Shown here one piece after another: positions 22,444 to 33,996 of a DNA stretch of 64,000 bases (the first letter of the stretch is position 1; each line of letters starts with the position of its first letter). The translations under genes and the position numbers were made by a program. Under the pieces are notes generated by a model. That model was not told the origin of the DNA. It worked only from the letters and a program-made list of their open reading frames with translations, and searched no databases. The DNA comes from Chrysaora quinquecirrha (Eukaryota; Cnidaria; Scyphozoa; Semaeostomeae; Pelagiidae), in contig JACTAT010000072.1 in NCBI GenBank assembly GCA_014526335.1, positions 1 to 64,000 on the forward strand, in the 5' to 3' direction.

Positions 22444-24690
22444 TTGGTTAACTATAACAATTTTATTTCACATCAATTTTCTGCGATGGTGAGAATTGCC
22501 ATGTGTGTAAAAGAGCTGTTAGTCAGGCACATCAGTGTAGTAAATGTCATAAGTTCATCCATATATTTTGCGGAGTTACAGAAGAAGAAGAAGGTTTTGG
22601 ACAAATGGCTATTTGCAACAACTGCAAAGTTAACGGTAGGTACTGCTTCTGAATCACACTTTTTGATTTTTCGAATGTATTTTTTCTTCTGCTTCACATA
22701 AAATAATCGTCAGTTATCTTTAATAAATTATGTGCCATATTCAACGTTTATTTTTATCCTTGCTTTTAGAATGTTCTGCCAAAGAAACGACATCTACCAC
22801 CTCTAATGCAGAAAAGGTGACACACAAACTGACAGCAGCATCAGCCTAAAAAAGAAGAGACAAAGAACAGCATTTGACGTTATGATGCAAAAAGATGAAC
22901 CTCTTCCAAACAAGAAGGTAAAAAAATCTACTGGGAAGGTGGAAAAGTTGCAGGAAAAATACTTCTGCTTAAAATTCCTAGAGGTGTGTCTACAGGGGAA
23001 AAGAGAAGAGCGTTTTACAAGTGTTTGTAGGATGGATGCTTCAAGCATTAATCGTCATAAGAAAAGATGGCATAATCTACCAAACACCACAGCTTCCACT
23101 TTTGTCCCCTCAACAGCTCCAGAAGTGCAAGCTTTACGACAAAAGTATGAGAAAAGGCAAGATAGTCCAAAGCACACGCCTGCAACTGCAAATACTGATG
23201 AGATATCATCAAACTCAAGTGAAGCAACTGCAACTAAGGAAGTGCGTGAATCTCTCTCTGCATCACAAGACTTTCCTAATGAAATGAAAGCGGATGCTTC
23301 AATCCTGGCCAAAATTCATAGAGACTTTGCCAGAAAATCTCCATGCGACATAACAAACAACTTAAACAAATCATTAGAAATGGGAGGGACCACCCCTCCT
23401 CCCTGTATCAATGTTGCCTCAGGTTGAAGACAAATGTATTACCTTTCATTTAGGAATGAGATTTATTCTACAATATTGATATGGGGGAGAGGGGGCTTCG
23501 ACAAAGCGGAGCTGCTCTAAAAGCTTCAAAGTCTCTCTGTAATTTTGACCAAGATTGGATTCCTGTTGCTGCACCGCAAGTATACAATGACTTTCAAGTA
23601 GCTTCTTATCAATATCCCGCGGATATGTTGCTGAAAGCAATTGAGGAAAATTTCACAAAAGACTTGCTTTCAAGACTCTGTGGTGTTGCAGCAGAAGGAC
23701 TTTATCAAGCCTGTTGATTTCGTGAACGATTTTTGGAAGTTCTTGACATTGAAGATGACAGCAACAGCCAGCTTTCATTTCCTGTCACCTGGGATTCTGC
23801 CCATGCCATTAACTTGGGTGTGTTGGATGTAACAGATTCTCAGACGGACAGTGGACAGCACATGGAAAGATTCATCAAACGGTGCAACGTGTTTAACACA
23901 ATACTTGCCCGTGGGAAAGGCTTTGCTTGTCTTCAGATGGTTGATACTTCAGCTAGACGACCAGTATCATACGCTTCGCAAAGATTTTCCAGCTCGGCAT
24001 ATGAACAATGGTTGAAAATTGAAAATAATTTCCAGTCCTACTGGCAGGCCTTTGAGCTTCTGCATCCTGATCGCCAAGAAGAAGAGGAGTATCAGTATAT
24101 GATAGCAGGCACAGATTTCATTGCTGATCTCCTAGCGATCATCGACATCATGAAGCCAATTACCAATCTAAAGCTGCGTGTACAGTCCTTGGACACTCCT
24201 ATTTGGAAATTAAAGCTGTGATGGCCGATTGCAAAGGCAAAAATGGAAAAAAGCAGTCGAAGGAGATCTTGATGCTTATCCAAAGTTAGAAAAGGCAAAA
24301 GATTCAATTAAACAAGGCCATTGCCCCATGATCGAAGACTTGCATGCAGGTATATGAGTCCTCTAAAGGGAGCTATTTTCACTGGAATTTGGACATCTTT
24401 TTGCCCGGAATTGTTGATGACAGCAATAGACCAATGAAGAAACAAGATGCTGATTTGATATCGTTTTCATCTGCTTCGGCCACGAAGGACTTTGAATCAA
24501 TGTTTGAATTAACCTTTAAGAAGACTGCATGAGCAAACTGTGTACAGCTCCTTTTACTCCAACAAAGTTATATATTCAAAAGCTCATCCCAAAACATGCA
24601 CGCTTCTTGATATAGCTTTGGCAAAAGGCGGTCCAGAGGCTATTGCTGAAAGTTTCTACAGCACAATGAGAGCGCAACAGAGTTGTTGAA
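22444..24690 (+). pseudogene. Transposase-like gene remnant, unit 2
   Basis: This is the better preserved copy. It starts with a zinc-binding exon (22489-22634; C-H-V-C, H-x-C-x2-C-H-K-F, F-C-G, C-N-N-C) with a GTAGGT donor at its end and an acceptor (cttttag) near 22768. A Lys-rich BED-like segment follows to 23427. The core region from 23540 contains W-D-S-A-H, S-Y-A-S-Q-R-F-S-S-S-A-Y-E-Q-W and E-E-E-E-Y-Q-Y-M-I-A, open from 23733 to 24221. The C-terminal part is reduced (24344-24690). Frameshifts near 23720 and 24220 break it. It resembles repeat-encoded BED/hAT-like proteins; I cannot fix the superfamily. Confidence 0.5.
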
Positions 24691-24879
24691 AAATGTTTTA
24701 TCTTCCTTGTTTCTACTAGCAACCCATGTCTATGGTGTCTATTAGAGGACTCGTAGGGATTGGATTTGAATAAATATTCAGTGAGGTAAACACAGTTGTT
24801 AAAAATACTTGTTATGTTAAATTTTTCTTAATATAAAATAAAAGTATCTGAGAACATAGAGCTTATGACATCTTATTTC

Positions 24880-26324
24880 TGAGTTGGCTTCAATGATTCT
24901 ACAGCGCAAGATTTGAGATAACTTTTGATTACGTTTCTGGCCTTGGTGTAGTCTTAAAATGAGCTGACCTCTCTCTGGCGTAGAACTTACACAGAATGCT
25001 CCCTGGCTTATGAGGCTGCTGAATTACAGAAATTCAAATTTTCACAAGTACATGAACAGCAGAGTCATGTGACTGTCCAAAGTATTGAAAGACAACGAAA
25101 AGAGCCTAAGAAACATGTTTACACAAAGCCAATATAGGCCCTGCCCTTCAGAAGAAATTCCTAACTTGTGGCAAAGAAGGGCATTGTGCAAAAATGTGCC
25201 AAAACAAAGGAATAAGGGAAACTAACATATATGCAGTCGAGCAGGAACTAACCAGCAGCGACCTAGACCATGAAGAGAAGGCTAGCTCACATCTGTATTT
25301 TGGCTCTATTGAGTTGGCACGCATTATCTGGTTTTAAAAAGAACTTAATATCTCTGAAAGTAGCTCAAAAAGAGGTTACGTTTAAAGCATAAATTAAGTC
25401 GTAAAATTTATGAATCGTAAAATTTATGAAAATTTATGTAAAACTTATATTGTAAATTTAGGGTATATGTAGAATAGCTTTTAAACTTAAATTGTGTTTT
25501 GCTTTTATTACTCATGCTGTTATTACTTATGGTTGGCATTAATTAGCCTAGTGCTATCAGCTACGCCAACCTTCAACAAAGAATTTATTATTATTATTAT
25601 TTATTATTAAGCAGAAACTGGAGCGGAAGCCTCAGTCATCTCCTGTGATGTTTACAAGAGTATCACTACAAAACCTCTTCAAAAGATTTACCAACCCTTC
25701 AAAGCATGGCTTGCCAATAAACCAGTTCATCCAGTTGGGTGCATTAAAGGCCCCCGTACAGTAAAAACAACGCAAAATGGATTTGCTGTTTCTCGTAGTT
25801 CGTGGTGATTTCACTCCTCTTCTTAGTTGTAACGCATGTCTTGATTTGGAAGTCGTAAAATTTATGAATCTTGACATAGTTGAAGTACCTCAATCCAACT
25901 CCAAAGAAAAGCAGAAGGAAAAGGAGAAGATGATAAAAATTGAATTGTTTGATAATGATGCTGTATTTCAAAATCCCGTGATTGCTTCAGCTGAAAGCCA
26001 GGGATTCTGCAAGTGAGACTTCATTTGGAAATAGATGAGTGTATCCCTGCAGTTGCCCACCCTCCGTGGAAAACTTCTGTTGCACATCTAAAACCTACAA
26101 AACAGAAGCTGCTTGAAATGGAGAGTGATTGGATAATTGTCAAAAAAGATGAACACGCGCCTTTGGGTTTCCTCCATGACTGTTGTTGACAAACGTAAAG
26201 AGACAAATTGTGATAGCCCTCCCACTAAGGACAGTATACGGATCTGTATTAATCCAAGAGATTTGAACAGAGCGCTCAAAAGACCTCATTACCCGATGGT
26301 TACCGTTGAACAGGTAGCTGACCA
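24880..26324 (+). pseudogene. Ty3/gypsy-like gag-pol fragment, unit 2
   Basis: The gag zinc knuckle reads T-C-G-K-E-G-H-C-A-K-M-C near 25165-25200, with the first Cys replaced by Phe. A 219-bp insertion (25390-25608) splits the fragment before the protease. The protease motif is E-T-G-A-E-A-S-V-I, with Glu for the catalytic Asp. The reverse-transcriptase start is clear in an open frame at 26137-26328: S-M-T-V-V-D-K-R-K-E, then I-R-I-C-I-N-P-R-D-L-N and H-Y-P-M. The finger and palm domains beyond are lost at the deletion junction. It cannot be active. Confidence 0.65.
25390..25608 (+). mobile_element. Short non-LTR or SINE 3'-end insertion
   Basis: This 219-bp insert is absent from unit 1. 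It ends in a (TTA)n tail and is flanked by AAGCA (25385-25389 and 25609-25613). A simple-repeat tail with a short target duplication fits target-primed insertion of a 5'-truncated non-LTR element or SINE. Confidence 0.6.
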
Positions 26325-26334
26325 TTAATGAAAA

Positions 26335-26381
26335 TGGGGAGTGTAGGTCTTCAACCCACGACCGTAGCGTTATTAGCACTA
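26335..26381 (-). pseudogene. tRNA-Ile(AAU)-like 3' half, unit 2
   Basis: Same 3' tRNA half as 12834-12880, with one change in the T-loop region (ttcaac for ttgaac on the plus strand). It begins 10 bp after the deletion junction that removed the 12140-12823 equivalent. Confidence 0.55.
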
Positions 26382-29300
26382 CATAGGCCTACAATGCATA
26401 ATAATTAAATCATACATATGTTTCTGTACTGGCTTTCAACTTTGAACAAGGAAGTTAAATGAAAATTGAAAAATTATTGTTCCAATAAAGTTTGATATGG
26501 CCAACAAGGAAGTCAAATGAAAAAATTGAAAACATATTTCTTAGGCGATGAGCTGTCACCCAAAAAGAAGGTCAGAAGTGAAATTCTGTTGCCCCATGCA
26601 AGCACTACTTGCATATATATTCTGTTAGATATCGTGCTACTAAACAGTACACCACTTGTTGTTACTCTGACAAACGTGCATCTCAAGAGATACGGGCCTT
26701 AGTACTTTTGGACGTTTTGTGACGTTATCAGTAAGGAAAAGAATTAAAATGCTTTTTGATGTCAAAATCTTTCTCAACAGTTATATCATAAGATTTGAGA
26801 ATATAAATGTATGGTTTATATTACTCTAATGTATTTACCGGTATTCAAAATATCTATGATGTCATATCTTGATGCTTCTGAAATACGAAAAAAAATGGTC
26901 CCCATATCATCTCTGGTTATGAAAAAGCAACAAGAAAGAGTCAAATTGACCAAAACTGATATATTCTAGTTTCTGAGTGTGCAGACTGTGTACGGGCGTG
27001 CAGAGCTTATTTCTAACCCCTCCATCTGGTATCAGTTGGGACTTGTAACCCTTTCACACCAGTATGGACTCTGAATGAGAGAATGGTAATGGGTATAAAT
27101 TATTACTGACATTAAACCAAGTCCAAATGCTAAAACACAATCAGGGAGGGAGGATACCGGATTCCATTAGAATAAGAATTTTCAGACCACACCCTTCCTC
27201 TAATTGAAACGCTCTTTTATAGGATTTATTCAAGTATTCGATTTCATAGACAGTTTTGTCATATCAACGATTTGAGCTTTTTCCTGAAGAAATTGAAGCC
27301 ACGTTTTGTTTCTTAATAAAAATTAGGCACCTGGTGCAAAATATCCTTACACTGATATAAAGGAAACCTTAATCAAGTCCAGAAAACGGCAATTTCTAAA
27401 GGGTATCAAGGTCAGAATCAAATTCTTTATCTTCCAAATCTGAACATGTGCTCACGTTTTCTAGCCTGCGCACAGCCTCAAAACTTTCCTCAGGTCAAGT
27501 GTAGAGTCTGCGAATCACAGTCGAAAAGCTTGTTCACGCCTCGTTTCCATTTCCAAAACTTTCAGTTTCTTTTGTATTTCAATTGTATTTCAACAAATAA
27601 TCATCAGTTACCAACTTTTTGGTAACCAGCTAGAATACTGATTGGTGAATGAAACAAAAGGTTAGCATTCATTGTCTCAATGACCGCGCGGCTCAACTTG
27701 ACAAATTGTTCTTCACTTTCAAATGTCCAAGATGGCGGTATCTTAATACTGAGCTGCAGCTGGGCAAGAAATTGATTGAATGCTGCAATTAAGCGATCTG
27801 TTTTTGAAGTTTTTAATAGCATCTACGAATGACCTTTGGTGTTTTTGTTTAAGGAACAATGCATAGAATTCGAAAAAGTAAAGCTTTTGGACTTTGAAAT
27901 CAATACCGATGGATGAACATAAAATGAAGAGGCACAAATGTAAGGTGAAGAGGATAGACTAGCTAGGTATTGCATGGACCCTGCTTGAAGTTGAGCACGA
28001 CTTTATTAAACAAATCGAAAGCAAAATGAATGATAAAAATTTCAATGAACAGTATTTTGCTAACACCCCTAGCTATCATCATATTGTTAGAAATTTGAGT
28101 CTTATAAATAACTGGAATTTTGTTGTTCTTGTTTGAAGTTGAAGCCTGTTTCTTGCATTTTATACGTTCAAATAATGGATCATTTGTAGGTACATCAGCC
28201 TTTTACAACAAAGGCTCTGCAACCCTATTTTTGATCTAAAAAAGATAGCTTTTCTAGGTAAGAAAAATTTGGGTTGTTCTCAGCCTGAATTTTAGTCTGA
28301 TTTTCAATAAGCCCAGTCAACACCTTCTCCTAGAATCCCAGTTTCATGTTTCTTTCCTTTGTTCTGTAAGAGACATTTAGCTAAATTATCTATTGACTGT
28401 GAGCTCAGACAGAAATCATATAGACAGAAATCAATCGTGTGAGCTACTTTAGACTTCTCTTTTGATTAGATTAGGATTGTGTTGCCAGGGTCTTATTTCA
28501 ATTTGCTGTCTAAAAATCTTAAAATTCATGGTTGAAGTTAGAAATGGTTACACTTGACCACAATTCTATACAAAAAATGTGAACTTTACCAGAAGATGTA
28601 GCCTCCCAATATTTCTGTATGCAATGTTTTGGCAAATCTACGGTTTTGGTTTTGAATTTCATGAAAAATGTGGCCATCTTCCCCCTGATCAAGGGCTTTT
28701 ATTATTGCATGCATGTATTCACTGTTTACAATTAAAATGTAAACCTTTACCAGAAGGAATTTAGAGTTCAGTTCAAGCTTGAGACCCTTCTAATACCAAG
28801 ATCAAGTTGATATTTAATGTTCCAATTTTTCATGTCACTACGCATATATTTTCAAGTCACACACCTTTTGCCTTGTTTAGTGATCATGCAATTATTTCTG
28901 GAATTCTCTCTTGTATAAAGATATTTCAAGGGTTTTATTCAGCAAAGCAAAGCCAATTCAGTTAAATTGAAAAAGAATGAACCATACAATATATTTAGTA
29001 AAAGTTGTGCTCTTCTACAATAAAAACCAACTGCATTGGTTTTAAACAAAGATTTACTCCTTCCCATAGAAATACTGACAGGCCTCTCTATTTATTACGG
29101 TAGGCCTACCTAACTGTTTGTCTCACTCAGGCTCTCTGAGCTCAGATACATAGAAAGTAGGTATGCCTTACAACTTCCATCCTCATCAAAAAATCACATT
29201 TCTAATTTGTTTCTTGTTTCCTCTTCCACTAACAAAGTTTTCAAATAATATTTGGTGCTGTTGTGTTTACCAGCATTTATAATTATCCATATGTTCTATT

Positions 29301-29510
29301 TTGCTGCTTACAGTTTCTGGGAAAAAGGCCTGTAGGTATCTTGCCACTCCGGAAGTCTCAAATTAAATCCCAACTTCGTAAACAATTCATTCAAACATAG
29401 GAAAGCCACAGAAGATGCAAGGCATTTTATCTTGTCAATTCTGATATCAAACTTGTTGTTTCAACCGTTTTAAACTATGACAAAAACGACTCCTCGTTAT
29501 GCCACAGCTC
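26382..29510. other. Non-coding, near-identical to 12881-15990
   Basis: No convincing gene. It contains the inverted CXC-exon copy (27463-27537) and a 72-codon minus-strand frame (27604-27822) equivalent to the second half of 14100-14471. Confidence 0.5.
27463..27537. repeat. Inverted copy of the end of the CXC exon, unit 2
   Basis: Identical to 13958-14032 and a perfect inverted partner of the gene end at 29589-29664. Confidence 0.7.
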
Positions 29511-29512
29511 GC

Positions 29513-31660
29513 TTATAATCCACCAAAGGGATAATTTGACCGCACTGAAAATTCGTTTGACATCGAGGCTGCAATTTTTGCTGACTCAGTGAACAAGCTT
29601 TTCGACTGTGATTCGCAGACTCTACACTTGACCTGAGGAAAGTTTTGAGGCTGTGCGCAGGCTAACGTTTTCTTCATCTTCATTCTCCTCTGACACCGAT
29701 ACACTATTCTGGCAGGCAACTTGTAAGCAAAGCTTCGTACATATAAGGTTTTCTTTGAGGCAAGAACATCTATGTGATTTGCAACCCGTTTTACATTTGC
29801 AGTTGATGAATTCCAGAAGACAATCAGGTGCTGATGGTTGAGTAATCCAAACTACACTCAACTGCTCATCCAAAGCTTCCCATCCATTGTCAACTGGAGG
29901 TGGAATCTGTAGCTGTGCTGTCAGACAATGATACCAGATGGCTGATTGATAATTCACCTTTTGTATATACTGCAGTAGGCTGTCACAGTTCGGAGGCAAT
30001 GCATTGTCGGAATACTTCCCCATTTTAAAAAGCTGATATCTGCAATCGTCAACGTTCTCGGAGGCAGAATCTCCATACAGCAGGCAAACATACTTACTGA
30101 GTACTTCAGCAAGCCTTTCAGGTGGAGGGGAAATCCTAACGAGCCAAGAAAAGCTCTCAGTGAACCGAGGGTACTCTTGCAAAAACTTCCAAGCTTTCCC
30201 TTTCCCTTTGCCATAAAAGGAACTATTGGAATCACAGCCTGGCAAAATAATTTAAAAACAAGCCTAAGGGAATTCGCAAAGAAAGAGATAGAGAAATTAA
30301 AAGATTTCCTGTTTTGCAATACCCGCTTACCTGTAAAAGCATGGAAGCCAGGCAAGCATTGGGACACATTTTCACAAAGAGATGCAATGATATGCCTTAT
30401 TGGAATGCAACGGAATATGTTACGCATCCCGGTCATCTTGAAGATTTCCCCAGGAATGCTGTGCTGCATGGCAATACAAAGCAAGAAGACATCCTTGTCT
30501 GGACTTTTGACCACTGTTCTTTGGTGTATATTGGCTGAGTGGAGGGCCTGGAGTATAAGACGCGTATCTGCCTCTTAGTGGTTGCAGTTCAATTTAGCTA
30601 GTTCATCACAAATTACTGGCTCAGTTTGAGATGCAGTGGGAGACAGAACATAGCATTTTTCCCTACTTGTGACAAACATTCTTTCAATAGGTATTAGCAG
30701 AGATGACTGGTACTTGCTCCAATGGTCACAGAGAAACACAACCACAAACTCTTTATTTTGTCCACAGCTCATGTACTTTTTCCATTGCTTTGGAACCTTC
30801 TGTTCCTTGTTGAAGATCTGAATCTTCTGAACTCCATGTTCTGCTCTCCTGCATCGCTCTGTATTTTTGATACTGACAGATTGGTACCTTACAGCTACAA
30901 AATCTAGTCTAGTCACATTCCAATGTTTTGCAAACACTAGCAACTGTTTGAAAATAGCATCCGCTAAGCCGCCAAATGTTGTCCATTTTCCTTTAATGGT
31001 TTGCAGTATAGCCATAGCATCCACAACCACGACATTTCCTTGGGATTTTCATCTGAATCTTGTATTATTTCATATAGCTTCGAGTTAGCAGTCTTTACGA
31101 AGGTCCCTGAAGGCGTGCTGAGGGACAAAGGGTAAACGCCAAGGCTATAAGATAGCACTTCTCTGAGATTCACCTTGAGACTTTTAGCGATGATCAGCAA
31201 TCTCACAAGCAAGTCTCTACTTGTTTTTAAGCTCATTTCCTTGCCTTTGCTATACTTTGCTGTTTTGATCTTTCTTGATCCAAATGAACCAATGTTGTTT
31301 CTTTCGATTTTCTCAAAGAGATCTGGCATGTCACTCTTTAGGTTTGTGCTTGTAAAACTGGAAAACTTCTGCTCGCCAAGGTTTTCTGCCGCTAGAAGTT
31401 TATCTGCAGTTTCGTTTGCTAGCGCTACACTGCTTGCTAAATTGACCCAATTCAGACTTTTCTGTATCAAATGGATTAGCCATGCTTGATATAGTCGATA
31501 AGACATCATTTACTGCTTTCTCGTGTTGCTTACACTTGGTTTCATCAAGGTCTTTTCGTTTCCTGGAACATAACCCTATCTTAAAACAACTTGACTGTGC
31601 ATAATTCCCGAAATTATTAATTGGGCTATAAATCATGTAATTTTCTTTCATTCGGTGCAA
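29513..31660 (-). pseudogene. FEN1/XPG-like nuclease with C-terminal CXC cluster, lineage B, unit 2
   Basis: Near-identical to the unit 1 copy but with the last exon intact: an open 207-codon frame (29622-30245) runs from G-C-D-S-N-S-S-F-Y-G-K-G-K-G-K-A-W to the Cys cluster. The cluster has the pattern C-K-C-K-T-G-C, C-S-C, C-T-K-L-C, as in tesmin/TSO1 CXC zinc domains. The upstream frameshifts and the TAA before E-A-D (30575-30577) are shared with unit 1, so those breaks predate the duplication or were spread by conversion. The gene is dead upstream. CXC domains bind DNA in other proteins; here that is inference. Confidence 0.65.
30239..30330 (-). other. Intron in lineage B gene, unit 2
   Basis: Same 92-bp GT-AG intron as 16728-16819, with acceptor TTTTGCCAG in place of TTTTGTCAG. 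Confidence 0.75.
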
Positions 31661-32848
31661 TAATGTTTACTTCAAGCATTCTTAGTTCATATCATGAATG
31701 AAGTGAAGAAAAGAGCAATACTAATATCTTCCATCAATCCAGATCTTTGCACTAAAACAAGTGTCTTCTTCTTTTCCTCTCATTCGCCAATGCAAGGTAA
31801 TGCAGATTCTCTAGAGAAAAGTAATTTTGCCCCATTTGATTGCTATCATAATATGTATTTCATTCGAGTTAGGTAGCTTCTTATGCTCAAGCAAATAGTG
31901 TAATTTGATTGACAGACGACACACTTTGAACTTATCCATATTGCATTTCATCTGTGTTGATTCTTGAAGCTTTTCTGAGACTTTTATCCGAATAAAAGGT
32001 TAGTTCCAGTGAATTTTGAAAACACAAGTTGCACCACTATCTCACTTACGTTGCTTTGCACTGTATTCCTGCCATGTTCTCGCATTGTCTCTATTGCAGC
32101 TCTCTCTAACTGTGACATGAGTCATCTATGTACCGCCCAAAATTTATAGTAAATCCAATTAGGCCACCTTTGGCTTTTGAGTAAGGATTGGCTATTTGCT
32201 CTGATCTGATCACAGGCCACAGCTGAAAACCCGTGGCTGCTCCGTCGTTGAACTTCGAAGTTTGATCTTACGTCTTGTAATATCCTTGTTGACAATGAAA
32301 TTTGAGCTATAGTTCATGAATTAAAAGAATAATTTCAGATGAATAAGAACCAAACTTATTAAAACTTAAATCTTTCAATCAAATCCGCCAGCAAAAGCTA
32401 AAAACTACAAACAAAGCTCCAGTTGTTAATACTATTGCAATCTGCATCACCAACCTTGGGGTTCCCAACAGTGTATTTGTGTTGCAGCACAACAAATTTG
32501 AGATTAATAAATTCAGCATGAATATTGAATTTAGCATAAACAACTGGTACGAATATATTTTTAAGTCCAGCTTCATCACTGCTGTTTGTATGTCTACTTT
32601 ATATCTATCAATGTAATCTTGGGTTTTCATATAAACAACATTTGGGAAAAACTTAGTCACCAACCATTTTGGATGTGCGAGAGAGGCCCAGCCTTTCCAT
32701 TTCCATCCTGTTCGATCAGGGTGCGGATGAAAGAAGCACTTTTGGCCTAGGCACAATAGCAAAGATCTTCACAAATCTTCACAATCACTCATAAAAATTT
32801 TCATCGATTTTTCTGATTTTGCTTCTTGAATGTATCTGAACAGATAAA
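31661..32848. other. Non-coding tail of unit 2
   Basis: A 127-codon minus-strand frame (32379-32762) exists only because of single-base homopolymer differences from unit 1, so it is not credible as a gene. Nothing else is seen. Confidence 0.5.
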
Positions 32849-33038
32849 GATCTGTTTAAATATTCTAACTAATCATTTCGATGCGTAAATATCTACCTTG
32901 GTCAATTGTTTTGGTCTGTATGTGATGTTTCGATTTCCTACATAAGTAAGTCGAATTGTTCTTATCTCGTGGATTAAGACATGTAAATTTTTTTCGCTTT
33001 CTAGCGTACTTTTAAAACATTGTTTCTTTCAACTTCAG

Positions 33039-33198
33039 GTATTCTGACGAGTTTGGCAAACTTTTAGTTGCTGATATTGAGGCAAGAAAAAGAATCAACA
33101 TTAAAGAAGGTGTGTCAGATGTAGACAATGATGAAGCAATGCTGTCACAAGATGTATTGTCTCAGAAGCTAACTAATGCATTACCATCAATAATGTAG
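33039..33198 (+). pseudogene. Exon-like sequence truncated by element C
   Basis: After an acceptor-like sequence (tctttcaacttcag, ending 33038), an open frame of about 52 codons reads S-D-E-F-G-K-L-L-V-A-D-I-E and stops in the first bases of the inserted element. Past the element, at 35880, the frame could continue briefly if AATAAT is the duplicated target. I do not recognise the protein. Confidence 0.3.
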
Positions 33199-33488
33199 TG
33201 AGGAGCTTGGCGTCACCATCGTGCATTTTATGATACCAACATAAAACTTGGCACACATATAGAGTTCAACATGCTGAAAAAATAGGGTCGGAACCCCAAT
33301 CTGAATTTGCCCCAAATGCTATTTTTAGAGTCAAATACTTGTACCCAGTCCCCAATGAGAAAACTACCAATTAATATATAACTAAGCATGACAGCTTCAT
33401 AAAAACTACAAATTCGTGATCAGAGAGATCAATATAGTTTATCTCAGAAAAAATATTTTCATTATCATGCATACAAAAATTTTAACTA

Positions 33489-33512
33489 TGACGTCATTTT
33501 GCGATGACGTCA
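33489..33512. promoter_or_regulatory. Paired CRE-type sites, left TIR of element C
   Basis: TGACGTCA occurs at 33489-33496 and again at 33505-33512, eight bases apart. It is mirrored in the right TIR. Confidence 0.45.
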
Positions 33513-33996
33513 CAGCATTTTCGAAAATACGACAAAAAGTCAAAATCAAAATTTTAGATGCTGACAATGATAAGATTGACATTTGGTAAGATAGAAGAAA
33601 AATGCAGGCTATAAGATGGAATAGGAAAAGATAAAAGATAGAATGGAACCACTGTTGAACTTATCCACATTGTCCATTACAAAAACAGAGCTCTGTGCAT
33701 TCCAAATCAAATTGTCTGCATTTGCATCCGATTGCATCTATCAGTGCATAGAGTTTTGCAGCCACATTTGATTAGTTCTTGGCAAGTTTTTGATGCCTCG
33801 GGTATCGTCATCCAGAGAGGCTATAACTCATGTTCACTGAGAACCCGGCACCAATGACTGGCCCCTGACTTTTTTGCGAGAAGGAGATGAAATGTATTTT
33901 TACATAATGAATTTTATGCTTTCTTGTCAGTTGCTAGTTTATGGGGATAACTAAGAAAACTGGAAAGCAGCTCGCTTTATGTTTTGTTTTAGAGAA

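Larger units (their letters stand above)
20664..32848. repeat. Segmental duplication, unit 2
   Basis: Head-to-tail copy of 5439-19348. It lacks the inverted insertion of unit 1 and the 12140-12823 block, and it has its own 219-bp retroelement insertion. At 26324 the gypsy fragment is fused directly to the 12824-equivalent sequence. Confidence 0.85.

Noticed and set aside
32379..32762. 127-codon frame on the minus strand
   Set aside because: It is open only in unit 2 because of homopolymer-length differences, and unit 1 is shifted at several points. No motif.
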